A stretch of DNA of 10,260 bases from Chloroflexota bacterium (GCA_030550075.1 JAUQQB010000067.1:1-10260); one strand, 5' to 3'. Positions 1-7,067 are shown, counted from the first letter of the stretch. Made by a program: numbers and translations. Notes: generated by a model from the sequence alone, not told the origin.

Positions 1-62
1 GGGCCGTGGGGAGGGGGGAGAAAAATCCTTGCCCCCATGGGAAACGAACTGCGTAAGTCCTA
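1..62. mobile_element. Partial second copy of MITE-like element (right end) plus flanking TA
   Basis: Bases 1-62 are identical to 3826-3887, the right half of the MITE-like element upstream of nuoG. The identity stops right after the TA dinucleotide (61-62), where the flanks diverge (TAA here, TAT there). It includes the right terminal repeat AACTGCGTAAGTCC. The left half would lie before base 1. The window begins at the first base after the hairpin loop of the full copy, so the edge may be a contig end at a palindrome, which is inference. Confidence 0.75.
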
Positions 63-69
63 AAGGAAG

Positions 70-114
70 TTAAGGGTCTGGGGACACGCCTTCAGCGCGT
101 CCCCAGACCCTTAA
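70..114 (-). terminator. Terminator-like hairpin after nuoH
   Basis: Bases 70-85 pair perfectly with 99-114 (16 bp, rich in G and C, with TTAA at the base). After one A/C mismatch the stem continues with 3 bp (87-89 with 95-97) and a 5-nt loop. It begins 16 nt after the nuoH stop on the minus strand. The bases that follow on that strand (CTTCCTTTA) are only moderately T-rich, so it is not a textbook intrinsic terminator. The position suggests it ends the operon transcript or protects its 3' end. Confidence 0.55.
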
Positions 115-129
115 ACCCACGGCTACAAT

Positions 130-1128
130 TTAAGCCGTCAGAGCAACCACCACCGCCGTTCCCATCACATTCGCCAGGGCGAGAGGCAGCAGCACCTTCC
201 ATCCCAGGTTCATCAGCTGATCATACCGAATCCGGGGCAGCGTGGCCCGAATCCAGATCAACACGAAGATCAGGAAGGCGACCTTCAGGGTGAAGTAAAC
301 CACTCCCAGGGCAGGATAAAGGTCCACAAAGGGACCCAGGTATCCGCCCAGGAAGAAGGTGGTCATCAGGGCGCTGAAGCCGATCATTTTGACGTATTCG
401 GCCATGAAGAAGAGGGCGAACTTCATACTGCTGTATTCCGTGAGATACCCGGCCGTCAGCTCCTGCTCCGCTTCCACCAGGTCGAAAGGCGCCCGCTTGA
501 TCTCTGCCAGACCGGTGATGAAGAAGATCACTGCGGCCAGCGGCTGGAGGAAGAGCAACCATCCATTGCGCTGAGACTCCACAATCCCGCTCACCTGCAG
601 GGTCCCTGCGGTCAGCACCACGCTGACGATCGCCAGCCCCATCGCCAGCTCATAGCTGATCATCTGGGCCGAGGCTCGAATGCCCCCCAGCAGCGCGTAT
701 TTGTTATTTGAGGCCCATCCGGCCAGAGCGATCCCATACACACTGATCGAGGTGATCGCCACGATGTAAAGGACCCCCACGTTAACATCCGTCAGCTGAA
801 GGCGGGTTCGATACCCGAACAGGGTTAGCTCGGGGCCGAAGGGGATCACGGCGAAGATCAGGATGGCCGGGATCAGCGTGATCAGCGGCGCCAGGACGAA
901 CAGAACGCGATCGGCGTATTCCGGGATGAAGTCCTCTTTGAAAAACAGCTTCACCGCATCGGCCAGCGGCTGAAGTAAGCCATAGGGCCCTGCCCGGTTC
1001 GGGCCGATCCGGGCCTGGAAATCCGCCACCAGCTTGCGCTCGGCCAGGGTCAGATAGGCGAAGCCGGTCAGCAACAGCAGAACCAGGATGGCGCTCTTGA
1101 TGGCCGCCTCAATGAGAAAGGGCACCAT
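130..1128 (-). CDS. nuoH: NADH-quinone oxidoreductase subunit H (NuoH, ND1-type)
   Basis: Membrane subunit of respiratory complex I that joins the peripheral arm to the membrane arm and forms much of the quinone-access chamber. The 332-aa product has about eight hydrophobic segments (near residues 8-25, 74-97, 116-137, 158-178, 190-208, 236-262, 275-294 and 310-330). Family signatures are RIGPNRAGPYGLLQPLADA (residues 40-58) and the acidic cytoplasmic loop with RAPFDLVEAEQEL (212-224) followed by TEY. The loop starts EIKRAPFD where many homologues have ETNRAPFD, a mild change. The open frame extends 15 codons upstream to 1173, but ATG at 1128 is preferred: it has a good ribosome site, and the ND1-like protein begins there. 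The start lies inside the end of nuoG (20-bp overlap), which suggests translational coupling. A hairpin follows the TAA stop. Confidence 0.96.
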   Translation of the reverse strand: MVPFLIEAAIKSAILVLLLLTGFAYLTLAERKLVADFQARIGPNRAGPYGLLQPLADAVKLFFKEDFIPEYADRVLFVLAPLITLIPAILIFAVIPFGPELTLFGYRTRLQLTDVNVGVLYIVAITSISVYGIALAGWASNNKYALLGGIRASAQMISYELAMGLAIVSVVLTAGTLQVSGIVESQRNGWLLFLQPLAAVIFFITGLAEIKRAPFDLVEAEQELTAGYLTEYSSMKFALFFMAEYVKMIGFSALMTTFFLGGYLGPFVDLYPALGVVYFTLKVAFLIFVLIWIRATLPRIRYDQLMNLGWKVLLPLALANVMGTAVVVALTA

Positions 1129-3697
1129 TCCCAACCTCCACCCGGAACTTAACCGGAAGCGCCTCCACGGCACCGGCGCGAGGGATCAGGCTTGCCGGAA
1201 GCAGAATGACCCGCTGCGGAACCGCGGGATCCGGGAGCAACGGCAGACGAAGGACCTGATCCCCTACCCGGATGACGACCACCTGGCCTGCCTCTAACTG
1301 TAGCTGCCGGGCACTTTCCGGATGGATCCGCGCTGCCCACGGAACCACCCGGTTCTGCAAATGAGGCGTGCGAGCGATCAGCGTCCCCTCGTGATAAAGC
1401 CGACGGGTGGGGATGGCGAGCACGGTTTCTTCCGAGGGGATCTCAGGGGCTTTCCAGGCCAGGGGCCATCGGGCCTCCGGGTCCTCGGCCTCCGAAGGCC
1501 ATGCGCGCCCCAGCCCTCCGGTGTTCGGCCGTGCTGTCCCCCCGAAATAGAGATCCCGTGAAGTCCCCACCGGCGGCCACTGCGGCTGCGTCCAGGCCAG
1601 GGCCCGGTAGTCCATTCCCGCATAGCGCGGGACGGTTCGAGCGATCTCGTCCATGATGGCTTCGGTGGAGAGATAAAACCAGCGCTGGCCCAGGCGAAGG
1701 GCCAGTGCGATAAAGATCTCCCAATCCCCCCGTGCCTCCCCGACCGCCGGGATCGCCCTGTAAAACCGCTGCACCCGGCGCTCCGCGCTGGTGAACGTGC
1801 CATCCCGCTCCGCCCAGGACTGGGCGGGCAACACCACGTCTGCCATACGAGCGGTTTCCGTGAGGAAGAGATCCTGGACCACCAGAAAACCCGCCCGCGG
1901 CATCGGCCGCCCATCTCCGAGTGGATCGGCCCCGACCACGTAAAGAACCGGGACCTCCTCCGGGAGCGGGCGGACGCCGATGAAATCGAGGGCTCCCTGG
2001 GTATTGGCGTGGGGCCAGAGGGGAAGCAACCCATTGTTTGGGCGGCCGACATGGCCAGTGAGAGCCAGCACATTCGCGGCCATTCCCACAAACGCCTCCC
2101 CATCCATCACCCCTTCCCGGCCGAAAATCAACACCACCTCCTGGGCCTCGGCGATCGCCTGAGCGAATGCCTTTAACTGTTCCACCGAGACGCCGGTCCA
2201 ATGGCTGACGCGATCCAGCGGGTAACCCTCCACCATCTTCTTTAGGGTCTCCAGGCCCTCCAGCCGGGGCTGAGCCTCGGAGGCCACCCGGTTTTCCTCC
2301 AGCAGCACTTGTAGCACCCCGATCAGAACCAGCGCTTCCGTTCCAAAGCGATAGCGTATGATCGAATGAGCATACCGTTCCGCTTTCTGAGGCCTGCCCC
2401 CGGCCACGATCAGCCGGGCTCCCCGTCGCACGGCCCCCCGGACCCGGAGGAACCAGATAGGGGCTTCCTCTTCGAGATCCCCTGCCATCACTACAATCAG
2501 ACTTCCCGGCCCCATCCGTCCGAAATCGGTACCTATCCCCACGCCATAACGGGCCACCCATTCGCCCCCAAAGATCGGCGGATCCATCGTGATCCATGAG
2601 GATCCCAGCACCTCTTTAAACAAGCGGCGGAACAGATAAAGATCCTCGTTGGGAAGACGATCCCCGATGAGGCCAGCCGCTCGAGGGCCTGCTCGCTTCA
2701 GAGCCTCGGCTACGCGCTCCAGTGCCTCCTCCCATGAGGTGGGCGTCAACTCGCCGTTCCGCCGTACCAGGGGCTGCCGGAGGCGATCTTCCGTCGTGGC
2801 GAAGTGATGGACGAAGCGGCCCTTATCACAGATCCAGATCTCATTGACCTCCTCGTGCTGGCGAGGCATTACCCGAAGGATGTCCCATCCTCCCTTGCGG
2901 GCGGATGGTCGCACGTCCAGGGCGATGTTGCATCCCACCGGACAATGAGGACAAATACTGGGGATCGACGACATCTCCCAGGGACGGGCCCGGAAGCGGA
3001 AATCCGTGGTCGTCAGGGCACCAACGGGGCAGATGTCGGTGGTGTTCCCCGAAAAATAACTGGCGAAGGGGGGATCCGAGAACGTGATGATCTCCATGCC
3101 CCGCCCGCGGTCGGAGAATCCCAGCACCGGATCGTCGGCGATCTCTTCCTGGAACCGAATGCACCGGCCGCAGAGGATGCACCGCTCCCGATCCAGGACG
3201 ATCAGGTCCCCCAGCGGCACCCGCTTCTCCTGGCGCATTTTGTCCTGATAATCGAAACGGGATTCCGCTGGTCCATAACGCACCGTAAGGTTCTGAAGCG
3301 GGCACTCCCCGCCCTTGTCGCAGATCGGGCAGTCTAACGGGTGGCTGGTGAGCAGGAACTCCAGAATCGCCCGCTGGGCTTCCTGGACCTGGAGGGTGCG
3401 GGTTCGCACCACCATGCCTTCCGCGACCCGGGTGGTGCACGCGGTTTGCAGGCGGGGCATCCACTGGACCACCGGGTGCCCCTCCTCATCCAGCACCGGC
3501 TGCCGGGTCTGGGGATCCACCTTGATCATCCCCACCTCCACCAGACACATCCGGCACATCCCGGCTGGCTCCAGCTTGGGGTGATAGCAGAACACCGGGA
3601 TATCGATCCCTATTTGCTTCGCGGCGTCCACCACCAGCGTGCCCGCTGGAACTTCGACCGGGCGATCATCAATTATGATCCGCACGACCTTGGCCAT
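1109..3697 (-). CDS. nuoG: NADH-quinone oxidoreductase subunit G (NuoG, 75-kDa-type)
   Basis: Large iron-sulfur subunit of the complex I peripheral arm that passes electrons from NuoE/NuoF toward the quinone site. The 862-aa product has an N-terminal [2Fe-2S] ferredoxin domain (Cys37, Cys48, Cys51, Cys87). Next comes the His-Cys3 cluster motif (His119, Cys123, Cys126, Cys132) and a [4Fe-4S] site (Cys173, Cys176, Cys179, Cys223). A further four-cysteine site (Cys249, Cys252, Cys256, Cys290) matches the extra N7 cluster found in some bacterial NuoG proteins. A molybdopterin-oxidoreductase-like domain, normally without molybdenum in NuoG, follows from about residue 300, with a C-terminal dinucleotide-binding-like domain from about 770. 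ATG at 3697 has AGAGGTG upstream at good spacing. Instead of adjoining nuoF, the gene is separated from it by 1.58 kb, and the MITE-like element ends about 50 bp upstream. Confidence 0.96.
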   Translation of the reverse strand: MAKVVRIIIDDRPVEVPAGTLVVDAAKQIGIDIPVFCYHPKLEPAGMCRMCLVEVGMIKVDPQTRQPVLDEEGHPVVQWMPRLQTACTTRVAEGMVVRTRTLQVQEAQRAILEFLLTSHPLDCPICDKGGECPLQNLTVRYGPAESRFDYQDKMRQEKRVPLGDLIVLDRERCILCGRCIRFQEEIADDPVLGFSDRGRGMEIITFSDPPFASYFSGNTTDICPVGALTTTDFRFRARPWEMSSIPSICPHCPVGCNIALDVRPSARKGGWDILRVMPRQHEEVNEIWICDKGRFVHHFATTEDRLRQPLVRRNGELTPTSWEEALERVAEALKRAGPRAAGLIGDRLPNEDLYLFRRLFKEVLGSSWITMDPPIFGGEWVARYGVGIGTDFGRMGPGSLIVVMAGDLEEEAPIWFLRVRGAVRRGARLIVAGGRPQKAERYAHSIIRYRFGTEALVLIGVLQVLLEENRVASEAQPRLEGLETLKKMVEGYPLDRVSHWTGVSVEQLKAFAQAIAEAQEVVLIFGREGVMDGEAFVGMAANVLALTGHVGRPNNGLLPLWPHANTQGALDFIGVRPLPEEVPVLYVVGADPLGDGRPMPRAGFLVVQDLFLTETARMADVVLPAQSWAERDGTFTSAERRVQRFYRAIPAVGEARGDWEIFIALALRLGQRWFYLSTEAIMDEIARTVPRYAGMDYRALAWTQPQWPPVGTSRDLYFGGTARPNTGGLGRAWPSEAEDPEARWPLAWKAPEIPSEETVLAIPTRRLYHEGTLIARTPHLQNRVVPWAARIHPESARQLQLEAGQVVVIRVGDQVLRLPLLPDPAVPQRVILLPASLIPRAGAVEALPVKFRVEVGNGALSH
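1129..1139 (-). promoter_or_regulatory. Ribosome binding site that fixes the nuoH start
   Basis: On the minus strand GGAGG (1135-1139) is followed by six bases and then ATG at 1128-1126. It lies inside the nuoG reading frame. This favours ATG 1128 over the upstream in-frame ATG at 1173. Confidence 0.7.
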
Positions 3698-3745
3698 TCG
3701 AGCACCTCTTTCTCTTTAAGCTTCGTCTGGCCAGTTGTTATTCGT

Positions 3746-3887
3746 TAGGAGTTACGCAGTTGAAAGCTCTAAAGGTGGGACGGAATGGCCCTACCCCCCT
3801 TTCTCCCCCCTCCCCACGGCCCTTTGGGCCGTGGGGAGGGGGGAGAAAAATCCTTGCCCCCATGGGAAACGAACTGCGTAAGTCCTA
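3746..3887. mobile_element. MITE-like element with 14-bp terminal inverted repeats and flanking TA
   Basis: The left end GGAGTTACGCAGTT (3748-3761) and right end AACTGCGTAAGTCC (3872-3885) are inverted repeats matching at 13 of 14 positions. TA lies directly outside each end (3746-3747 and 3886-3887), as expected if TA was duplicated on insertion. The core is 138 bp and has no reading frame. A large perfect hairpin fills its centre. A second copy at 1-62 is also followed by TA. TA duplication is typical of IS630/Tc1-mariner transposases, so a non-autonomous relative mobilised in trans is the likely identity, though the family is inferred. The element lies between the nucleotidyltransferase and nuoG, about 50 bp before the nuoG start. 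Confidence 0.75.
3800..3848. repeat. Perfect 23-bp inverted repeat with 3-nt loop inside the MITE-like element
   Basis: Bases 3800-3822 are the exact reverse complement of 3826-3848, with loop TTT (3823-3825). The arms are mostly runs of C or G. The structure would be very stable in RNA or as a DNA cruciform. No T-tract follows it on either strand, so it is not a classical intrinsic terminator, but it could still slow or attenuate transcription entering nuoG. Confidence 0.9.
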
Positions 3888-3945
3888 TCGATGTTTAACC
3901 CTTCCCACAGCCGATAATCTATGTTCACCCATGGCGCAGGAAACG

Positions 3946-4635
3946 TCAGAGATTCGGCCGATCTCCAAACAAATTCGGTTTGGAACGGCGCATCAATGCC
4001 TCGGCCAATTCCTCGTAAAAGCGCTGGAAGTCCGCCGGGTCCAGCGGCTTGCGTAGAGGTAGCGAAGGGAGGGATCGCCAGCGTCGAATTTGCTGATGAA
4101 TAAAGCCGGCCAGATAGAACTCCTTCAAGCCCGGGTCTTTTTGCTTCGCCATCTCCAGTAGCTGGTCAAAGGTCAAAGGCGTTTCTTTAAGGATGAAATA
4201 GAGGTCAATGAAATCCCGCGCTTCGCCCCGACTCATTAGGGCGGTCACTTTATTGGCCCCGATGTCCTCCAGCGAATCCACGCGTATGCCCTGCGTCTCC
4301 ATCGGTGAGCCGAACCATGGGCCGGGATCGTAGGCCAGATCTACCTTTAGAGGCCATTCGCTCCCAGCCTCCGTGAAGAAAACCCGACAGAAAAACGGCG
4401 ATCGCCGCTCGGGCTTCACAGCCCATCCTTCCCGAAGCGACAGCTCATGAATCCCCCGCTCCACCTCCTGCATATCCTCCGGGTTCGGCGTGAAAAGATC
4501 CAGGTCCTCGCTGACCCGATGAAACAAATAAAAGGCCGCAAGAGCAGTGCCTCCCGTGAGCACAAACCCTCGAAAAAGGGGCACGGCGAAAAATGCCTTA
4601 AGCACCCTCCACTGGAGGGGCGTCAGAAGCCACAT
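3946..4635 (-). CDS. AbiEii/AbiGii-type nucleotidyltransferase, probable toxin of a two-gene cassette
   Basis: The 229-aa product has the nucleotidyltransferase signature TGGTALAAFYLFHR (residues 27-40) followed by SEDLDLF (42-48), whose DLD pair (Asp44, Asp46) would bind metal. A probable third acidic position is KVD (97-99). The segment EDIGANKVTALMSRGEARDF (123-142) and the DLYF after it match the conserved second half of AbiEii/AbiGii-like proteins. Known family members transfer nucleotides, in some cases to tRNA, and act as toxins of type IV-like toxin-antitoxin or phage-abortive systems. ATG 4635 is chosen because the GGT-DLD domain starts about 25 residues later; the frame is open up to 4743, but those extra 36 residues look unlike the family. 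The start overlaps the upstream 95-aa gene by 38 bp, suggesting coupled translation. The usual winged-helix AbiEi antitoxin is absent, so the toxin role rests on family and arrangement. Confidence 0.8.
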   Translation of the reverse strand: MWLLTPLQWRVLKAFFAVPLFRGFVLTGGTALAAFYLFHRVSEDLDLFTPNPEDMQEVERGIHELSLREGWAVKPERRSPFFCRVFFTEAGSEWPLKVDLAYDPGPWFGSPMETQGIRVDSLEDIGANKVTALMSRGEARDFIDLYFILKETPLTFDQLLEMAKQKDPGLKEFYLAGFIHQQIRRWRSLPSLPLRKPLDPADFQRFYEELAEALMRRSKPNLFGDRPNL

Positions 4636-4885
4636 GATATCCCCAGACACGGAGCCCCCATTCCCAGATTTCCCGCAGGTCGGGCGGCCAGATAGAACGA
4701 CGAACAATTGGCCAGTGGGCGGCGATATCCTCCGGAGAGACATACTGCCATATCTCCTCGAAAGGCGCCTCGGAGACGATCCGCCCGATCATTCGGGCCC
4801 GCTCCTCCGGATCCCCCTCGCGAAGGATCCGCCGGATCTCCTCCTCTGTTAAATCCCCGCTCCAGGCAAACCGTGCGCGAGGCAT
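4598..4885 (-). CDS. Unrecognised 95-aa protein upstream of the nucleotidyltransferase; candidate antitoxin
   Basis: I do not recognise a named family. The 95-aa product is charged and mostly helical in appearance. Residues 12-38 are rich in Glu and Arg (LTEEEIRRILREGDPEERAR). The second half is rich in Trp (seven in all: 8, 46, 58, 66, 74, 76, 81) and holds EIWQYVSPEDIAAHW (44-58). No signal peptide, membrane segment or winged-helix AbiEi pattern is visible. ATG 4885 has only a modest upstream purine stretch (GAGAGGG). It ends 38 bp inside the nucleotidyltransferase gene, the usual order for an antitoxin followed by its toxin. The composition looks like a real protein and the two reading frames fit a co-translated pair. 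The antitoxin role is inference; a substrate adaptor is an alternative. Confidence 0.65.
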   Translation of the reverse strand: MPRARFAWSGDLTEEEIRRILREGDPEERARMIGRIVSEAPFEEIWQYVSPEDIAAHWPIVRRSIWPPDLREIWEWGLRVWGYHVASDAPPVEGA

Positions 4886-4950
4886 AAGCCCTCTCGCATC
4901 TCATGCATCGTGAGGCCGGAAACCCAGCGTCGGCTTAGGCGCTCGCAAAA

Positions 4951-5267
4951 AGAACGGGCACGGGACACGCCCGGCTATGAACGAAAAGCCCCCTGTTTGT
5001 AGTAGGGCACGAAGCGAAGCGAAGTGCCCGTTATAACGTTCACACAAAGAACGGGCACTATCGTGCCCTACTACGAACAGGAAAAACCCCTGTTTGTAGT
5101 AGGGCACGAAGCGAAGCGAAGTGCCCGTTACAAACGTTCACACAAAGAACGGGCACTATCGTGCCCTACTACGAACAGGGAAAACCCTGTTTGTAGTAGG
5201 GCACGAAGCGAAGTGCCTGCGATGAGCGTTCACATCAGATAAGAACAGGCACTCATGTGCCTCACCC
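4951..5267. repeat. Tandem array of 97-bp palindromic repeat units
   Basis: Two full units start at 4992 and 5089 and a shorter, diverged third at 5186, a period of exactly 97 bp. A degenerate copy of the right half (4951-4990) precedes them. Each full unit is a nested palindrome. Outer arms of 21 nt with one mismatch pair 4992-5012 with 5061-5081 and 5089-5109 with 5159-5179. Inner perfect 10-bp arms pair 5023-5032 with 5050-5059 and 5120-5129 with 5148-5157. Each half can also fold alone, since GGGCAC and GTGCCC flank both GAAGCGAAGCGAA and TATC. The third unit has one GCGAA fewer, which suggests slippage. There are no unique spacers. The array fills most of the 389 bp between nuoF and the cassette, and a transcript from nuoF would have to cross it. 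Confidence 0.9.
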
Positions 5268-5274
5268 CACTCCA

Positions 5275-6564
5275 TCAGGCTTGAACTTCCATCGGAATCT
5301 CGGCCACCTGATGGAGATAGGCCTCGTATTCCTTACGGAAATGCTTCAGGCTGGAAAGCACCGGGCTGGTCGCGAAGTCCCCCAGGGGGCACAGGGTCTT
5401 GCCCGCCATCTGACGGGCGATGCTTTCCAGAAGCTCGGGATCCTTCGGCCGCCCGCGTCCGGCCACCAGCCGCTCGTAAACCCGACGCAACCAATAAGTG
5501 CCCTCCCGGCACGGCGTGCATTTCCCGCAGGACTCATGCTGAAAGAACCGCACCATTTTGTAGGCCGCCCAGACAATATCCACCGTGTCGTCCAAGACAA
5601 TAATGGAGGCGGAGCCCAGCATAGATCCTGCTGTCTGCACGGATTCGTAATCCAGCGGCGTATCCAGGGCGGAGGCCGGCAGCATCGGGGCGGAAGCTCC
5701 GGCCGGAAGGATCGCCTTCACGGTCCGCCCTTCCCCCATCAGGCCCTGCCCATACTCCTCCCCGAAAATCAGGTCCCGGAAGGTGATTTTCCCCAGCTCC
5801 GCCTCGTAGTTGCCCGGCCGACGCACCCGACCGCTCAGACAGAAAATCTTGGGCCCCGGGCTCTTCTCCGTCCCCATCGTCCGATACCAGGACGCACCGT
5901 TCAGGATGATCGGCGGCACATTGGCCAGGGTTTCCACATTGTTCACCACCGTCGGCTTGCCGTAGAGGCCGTAGGTGGCCGGGAAAGGCGGGCGCACCCG
6001 GGGATGGCCGATCTTCCCCTCCAGGGATTCCAGGAGCGCGGTTTCCTCCCCGCAGATGTAAGCCCCCGCCCCCAGGTGCACGAACATCTCAACCGAGTAA
6101 TTCGTCCCCAGGACGTTCCGGCCAATGAACCCCGCCGCATAGGCCTCCGCGATAGCTGCCTCCAGACGACGGGCCACCGAGCGGTATTCCCCGCGAACGT
6201 AAACGTAAACGCGCTCCGCCTGGATCGCGTAAGCGGCCAGGAGAGCACCCTCAATCAGCTGATGAGGGTTCCCCTCCATGATCTCGCGATCCTTGAAAGT
6301 TCCGGGCTCGGATTCATCGGCGTTGACCACAACATATTTCGGGAACACATCCCTGGGCACGAAGGACCATTTCATCCCGGTGGGGAAACCTGCCCCGCCC
6401 CGCCCCCGAAGGCCGGAGGCCTTCACTTCCTCGATCACCTGATCGGGGGTCATGGCCGTGAGAGCTTTCCGCCACGCCTCATAGCCGCCGTGGCGGATGT
6501 AAACCTCCAGCCGATGGAGATCCGGGATCTCCCGATGCCGCAACAGGATATAGCGTCCCATCAC
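5275..6564 (-). CDS. nuoF: NADH-quinone oxidoreductase subunit F (NuoF, 51-kDa-type)
   Basis: Flavoprotein of complex I that binds NADH and FMN and starts electron flow. The 429-aa product has the glycine-rich nucleotide site RGRGGAGFPTGMKW (residues 53-66), then NADESEPGTFKDRE (81-94) near the FMN site. The N3 [4Fe-4S] cluster ligands are ESCGKCTPCREG (Cys346, Cys349, Cys352) and the distant Cys392 in LCPLGDF. Length is normal for the family. The start is ambiguous: GTG at 6564 would overlap the nuoE stop by 4 bp (GTGA), while the next codon, ATG at 6561, would overlap it by 1 bp. Either gives coupling to nuoE. After the stop the operon is interrupted by the repeat array and the toxin-like cassette before nuoG. 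Confidence 0.97.
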   Translation of the reverse strand: MMGRYILLRHREIPDLHRLEVYIRHGGYEAWRKALTAMTPDQVIEEVKASGLRGRGGAGFPTGMKWSFVPRDVFPKYVVVNADESEPGTFKDREIMEGNPHQLIEGALLAAYAIQAERVYVYVRGEYRSVARRLEAAIAEAYAAGFIGRNVLGTNYSVEMFVHLGAGAYICGEETALLESLEGKIGHPRVRPPFPATYGLYGKPTVVNNVETLANVPPIILNGASWYRTMGTEKSPGPKIFCLSGRVRRPGNYEAELGKITFRDLIFGEEYGQGLMGEGRTVKAILPAGASAPMLPASALDTPLDYESVQTAGSMLGSASIIVLDDTVDIVWAAYKMVRFFQHESCGKCTPCREGTYWLRRVYERLVAGRGRPKDPELLESIARQMAGKTLCPLGDFATSPVLSSLKHFRKEYEAYLHQVAEIPMEVQA

Positions 6565-7037
6565 ATCCCATCCCGGGAGAGATCCTCCATGATCCGATCG
6601 AAGACCTCAGGGGTTACGTTTTCCACAAACTCCAGGTCCACCTGCATGGCCGGCGCCCGATGACAGGCGCCGATGCACATGACCGTCTCCAGCGTAAACC
6701 GGCCGTCCGGGGTGGTTTCCCCCGGCCGCACCCCCAGGCGCCGCGTCGCATGCGCTACCAGTTCGTCTGCCCCTCGCAGGGCGCACGGGAGATCATCGCA
6801 GATCTGGATCAGGTGGCGGCCGATGGGATGATCGTAAAAGAGCGTGTAGAACCCCACCACCTCCCGGACCTCGGTGGGGCTCACCCCCGTGATCTCTGCC
6901 ACCTCCCGGATGCCCTCCTCTGTGCAGTAGCCGTATTCCCGCTGCACCAGATAGAGCAGCGGCAGAACCGCCGAGCGCTTCGCCGGGTATTTCGACAGGA
7001 TCGCCTCGATTTCCTGGGCATATTTTTCCCGAAGCAT
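6561..7037 (-). CDS. nuoE: NADH-quinone oxidoreductase subunit E (NuoE, 24-kDa-type)
   Basis: Thioredoxin-fold [2Fe-2S] subunit that partners NuoF in the NADH-oxidising module. The 158-aa product has an N-terminal helical region (through LYLVQREYGY, about 28-37) and the conserved VVGFYTLF (60-67). The four cluster N1a ligands are Cys80 and Cys85 (spaced by four) and Cys121 and Cys125 in CIGACHRAP. The start is ATG 7037, with a stop codon in frame just upstream and no other good start nearby. One GGAGG abuts the ATG, too close to be ideal, while GAGG at 7045-7048 sits seven bases away and is the more likely ribosome site. The gene follows the V4R gene after 87 bp and overlaps nuoF. Confidence 0.96.
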   Translation of the reverse strand: MLREKYAQEIEAILSKYPAKRSAVLPLLYLVQREYGYCTEEGIREVAEITGVSPTEVREVVGFYTLFYDHPIGRHLIQICDDLPCALRGADELVAHATRRLGVRPGETTPDGRFTLETVMCIGACHRAPAMQVDLEFVENVTPEVFDRIMEDLSRDGM

Positions 7038-7067
7038 CCTCCAGCCTCATGGAAGGAGATCTTCTTT

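Noticed and set aside
1129..1173. Extended nuoH start at 1173
   Set aside because: The extra 15 residues are Arg/Trp-rich, whereas ATG 1128 has GGAGG at ideal spacing and gives a normal NuoH N-terminus.
1378..2597. Long alternative frames on the minus strand inside nuoG (1378-2103 and 1443-2597)
   Set aside because: They overlap a nuoG frame with complete iron-sulfur motifs, and their Gly/Arg/Pro-rich translations are typical of off-frame GC-rich DNA.
3698..3800. Promoter for nuoG at or inside the MITE-like element
   Set aside because: The best minus-strand candidates (TTTCAA with GAATAA about 16 bases later) are too far from consensus to call without transcript data.
3800..3848. Central hairpin of the MITE-like element as a classical rho-independent terminator
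   Set aside because: The stem is strong, but no T-run follows it on either strand.
4636..4743. Extended N-terminus of the nucleotidyltransferase starting at 4743
   Set aside because: The extra 36 residues overlap deeply with the 95-aa gene and look unlike the family; ATG 4635 gives a normal start just before the GGT motif.
4901..5242. Short open frames on both strands (4901-5107 minus, 5024-5242 plus) within the repeat array
   Set aside because: Their translations repeat because the DNA repeats, and they lie almost wholly in palindromic units. Nothing indicates a real protein.
4951..5267. CRISPR array
   Set aside because: The units are 97 bp, contiguous and self-complementary, with no unique spacers and no cas genes in the window.
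5257..6663. 468-aa open frame on the plus strand opposite nuoF
   Set aside because: It is a shadow of the GC-rich nuoF gene, with His/Pro/Arg-rich composition and no recognisable domain. Similar shadows lie opposite nuoG, the hydrolase, the V4R gene and nuoD.
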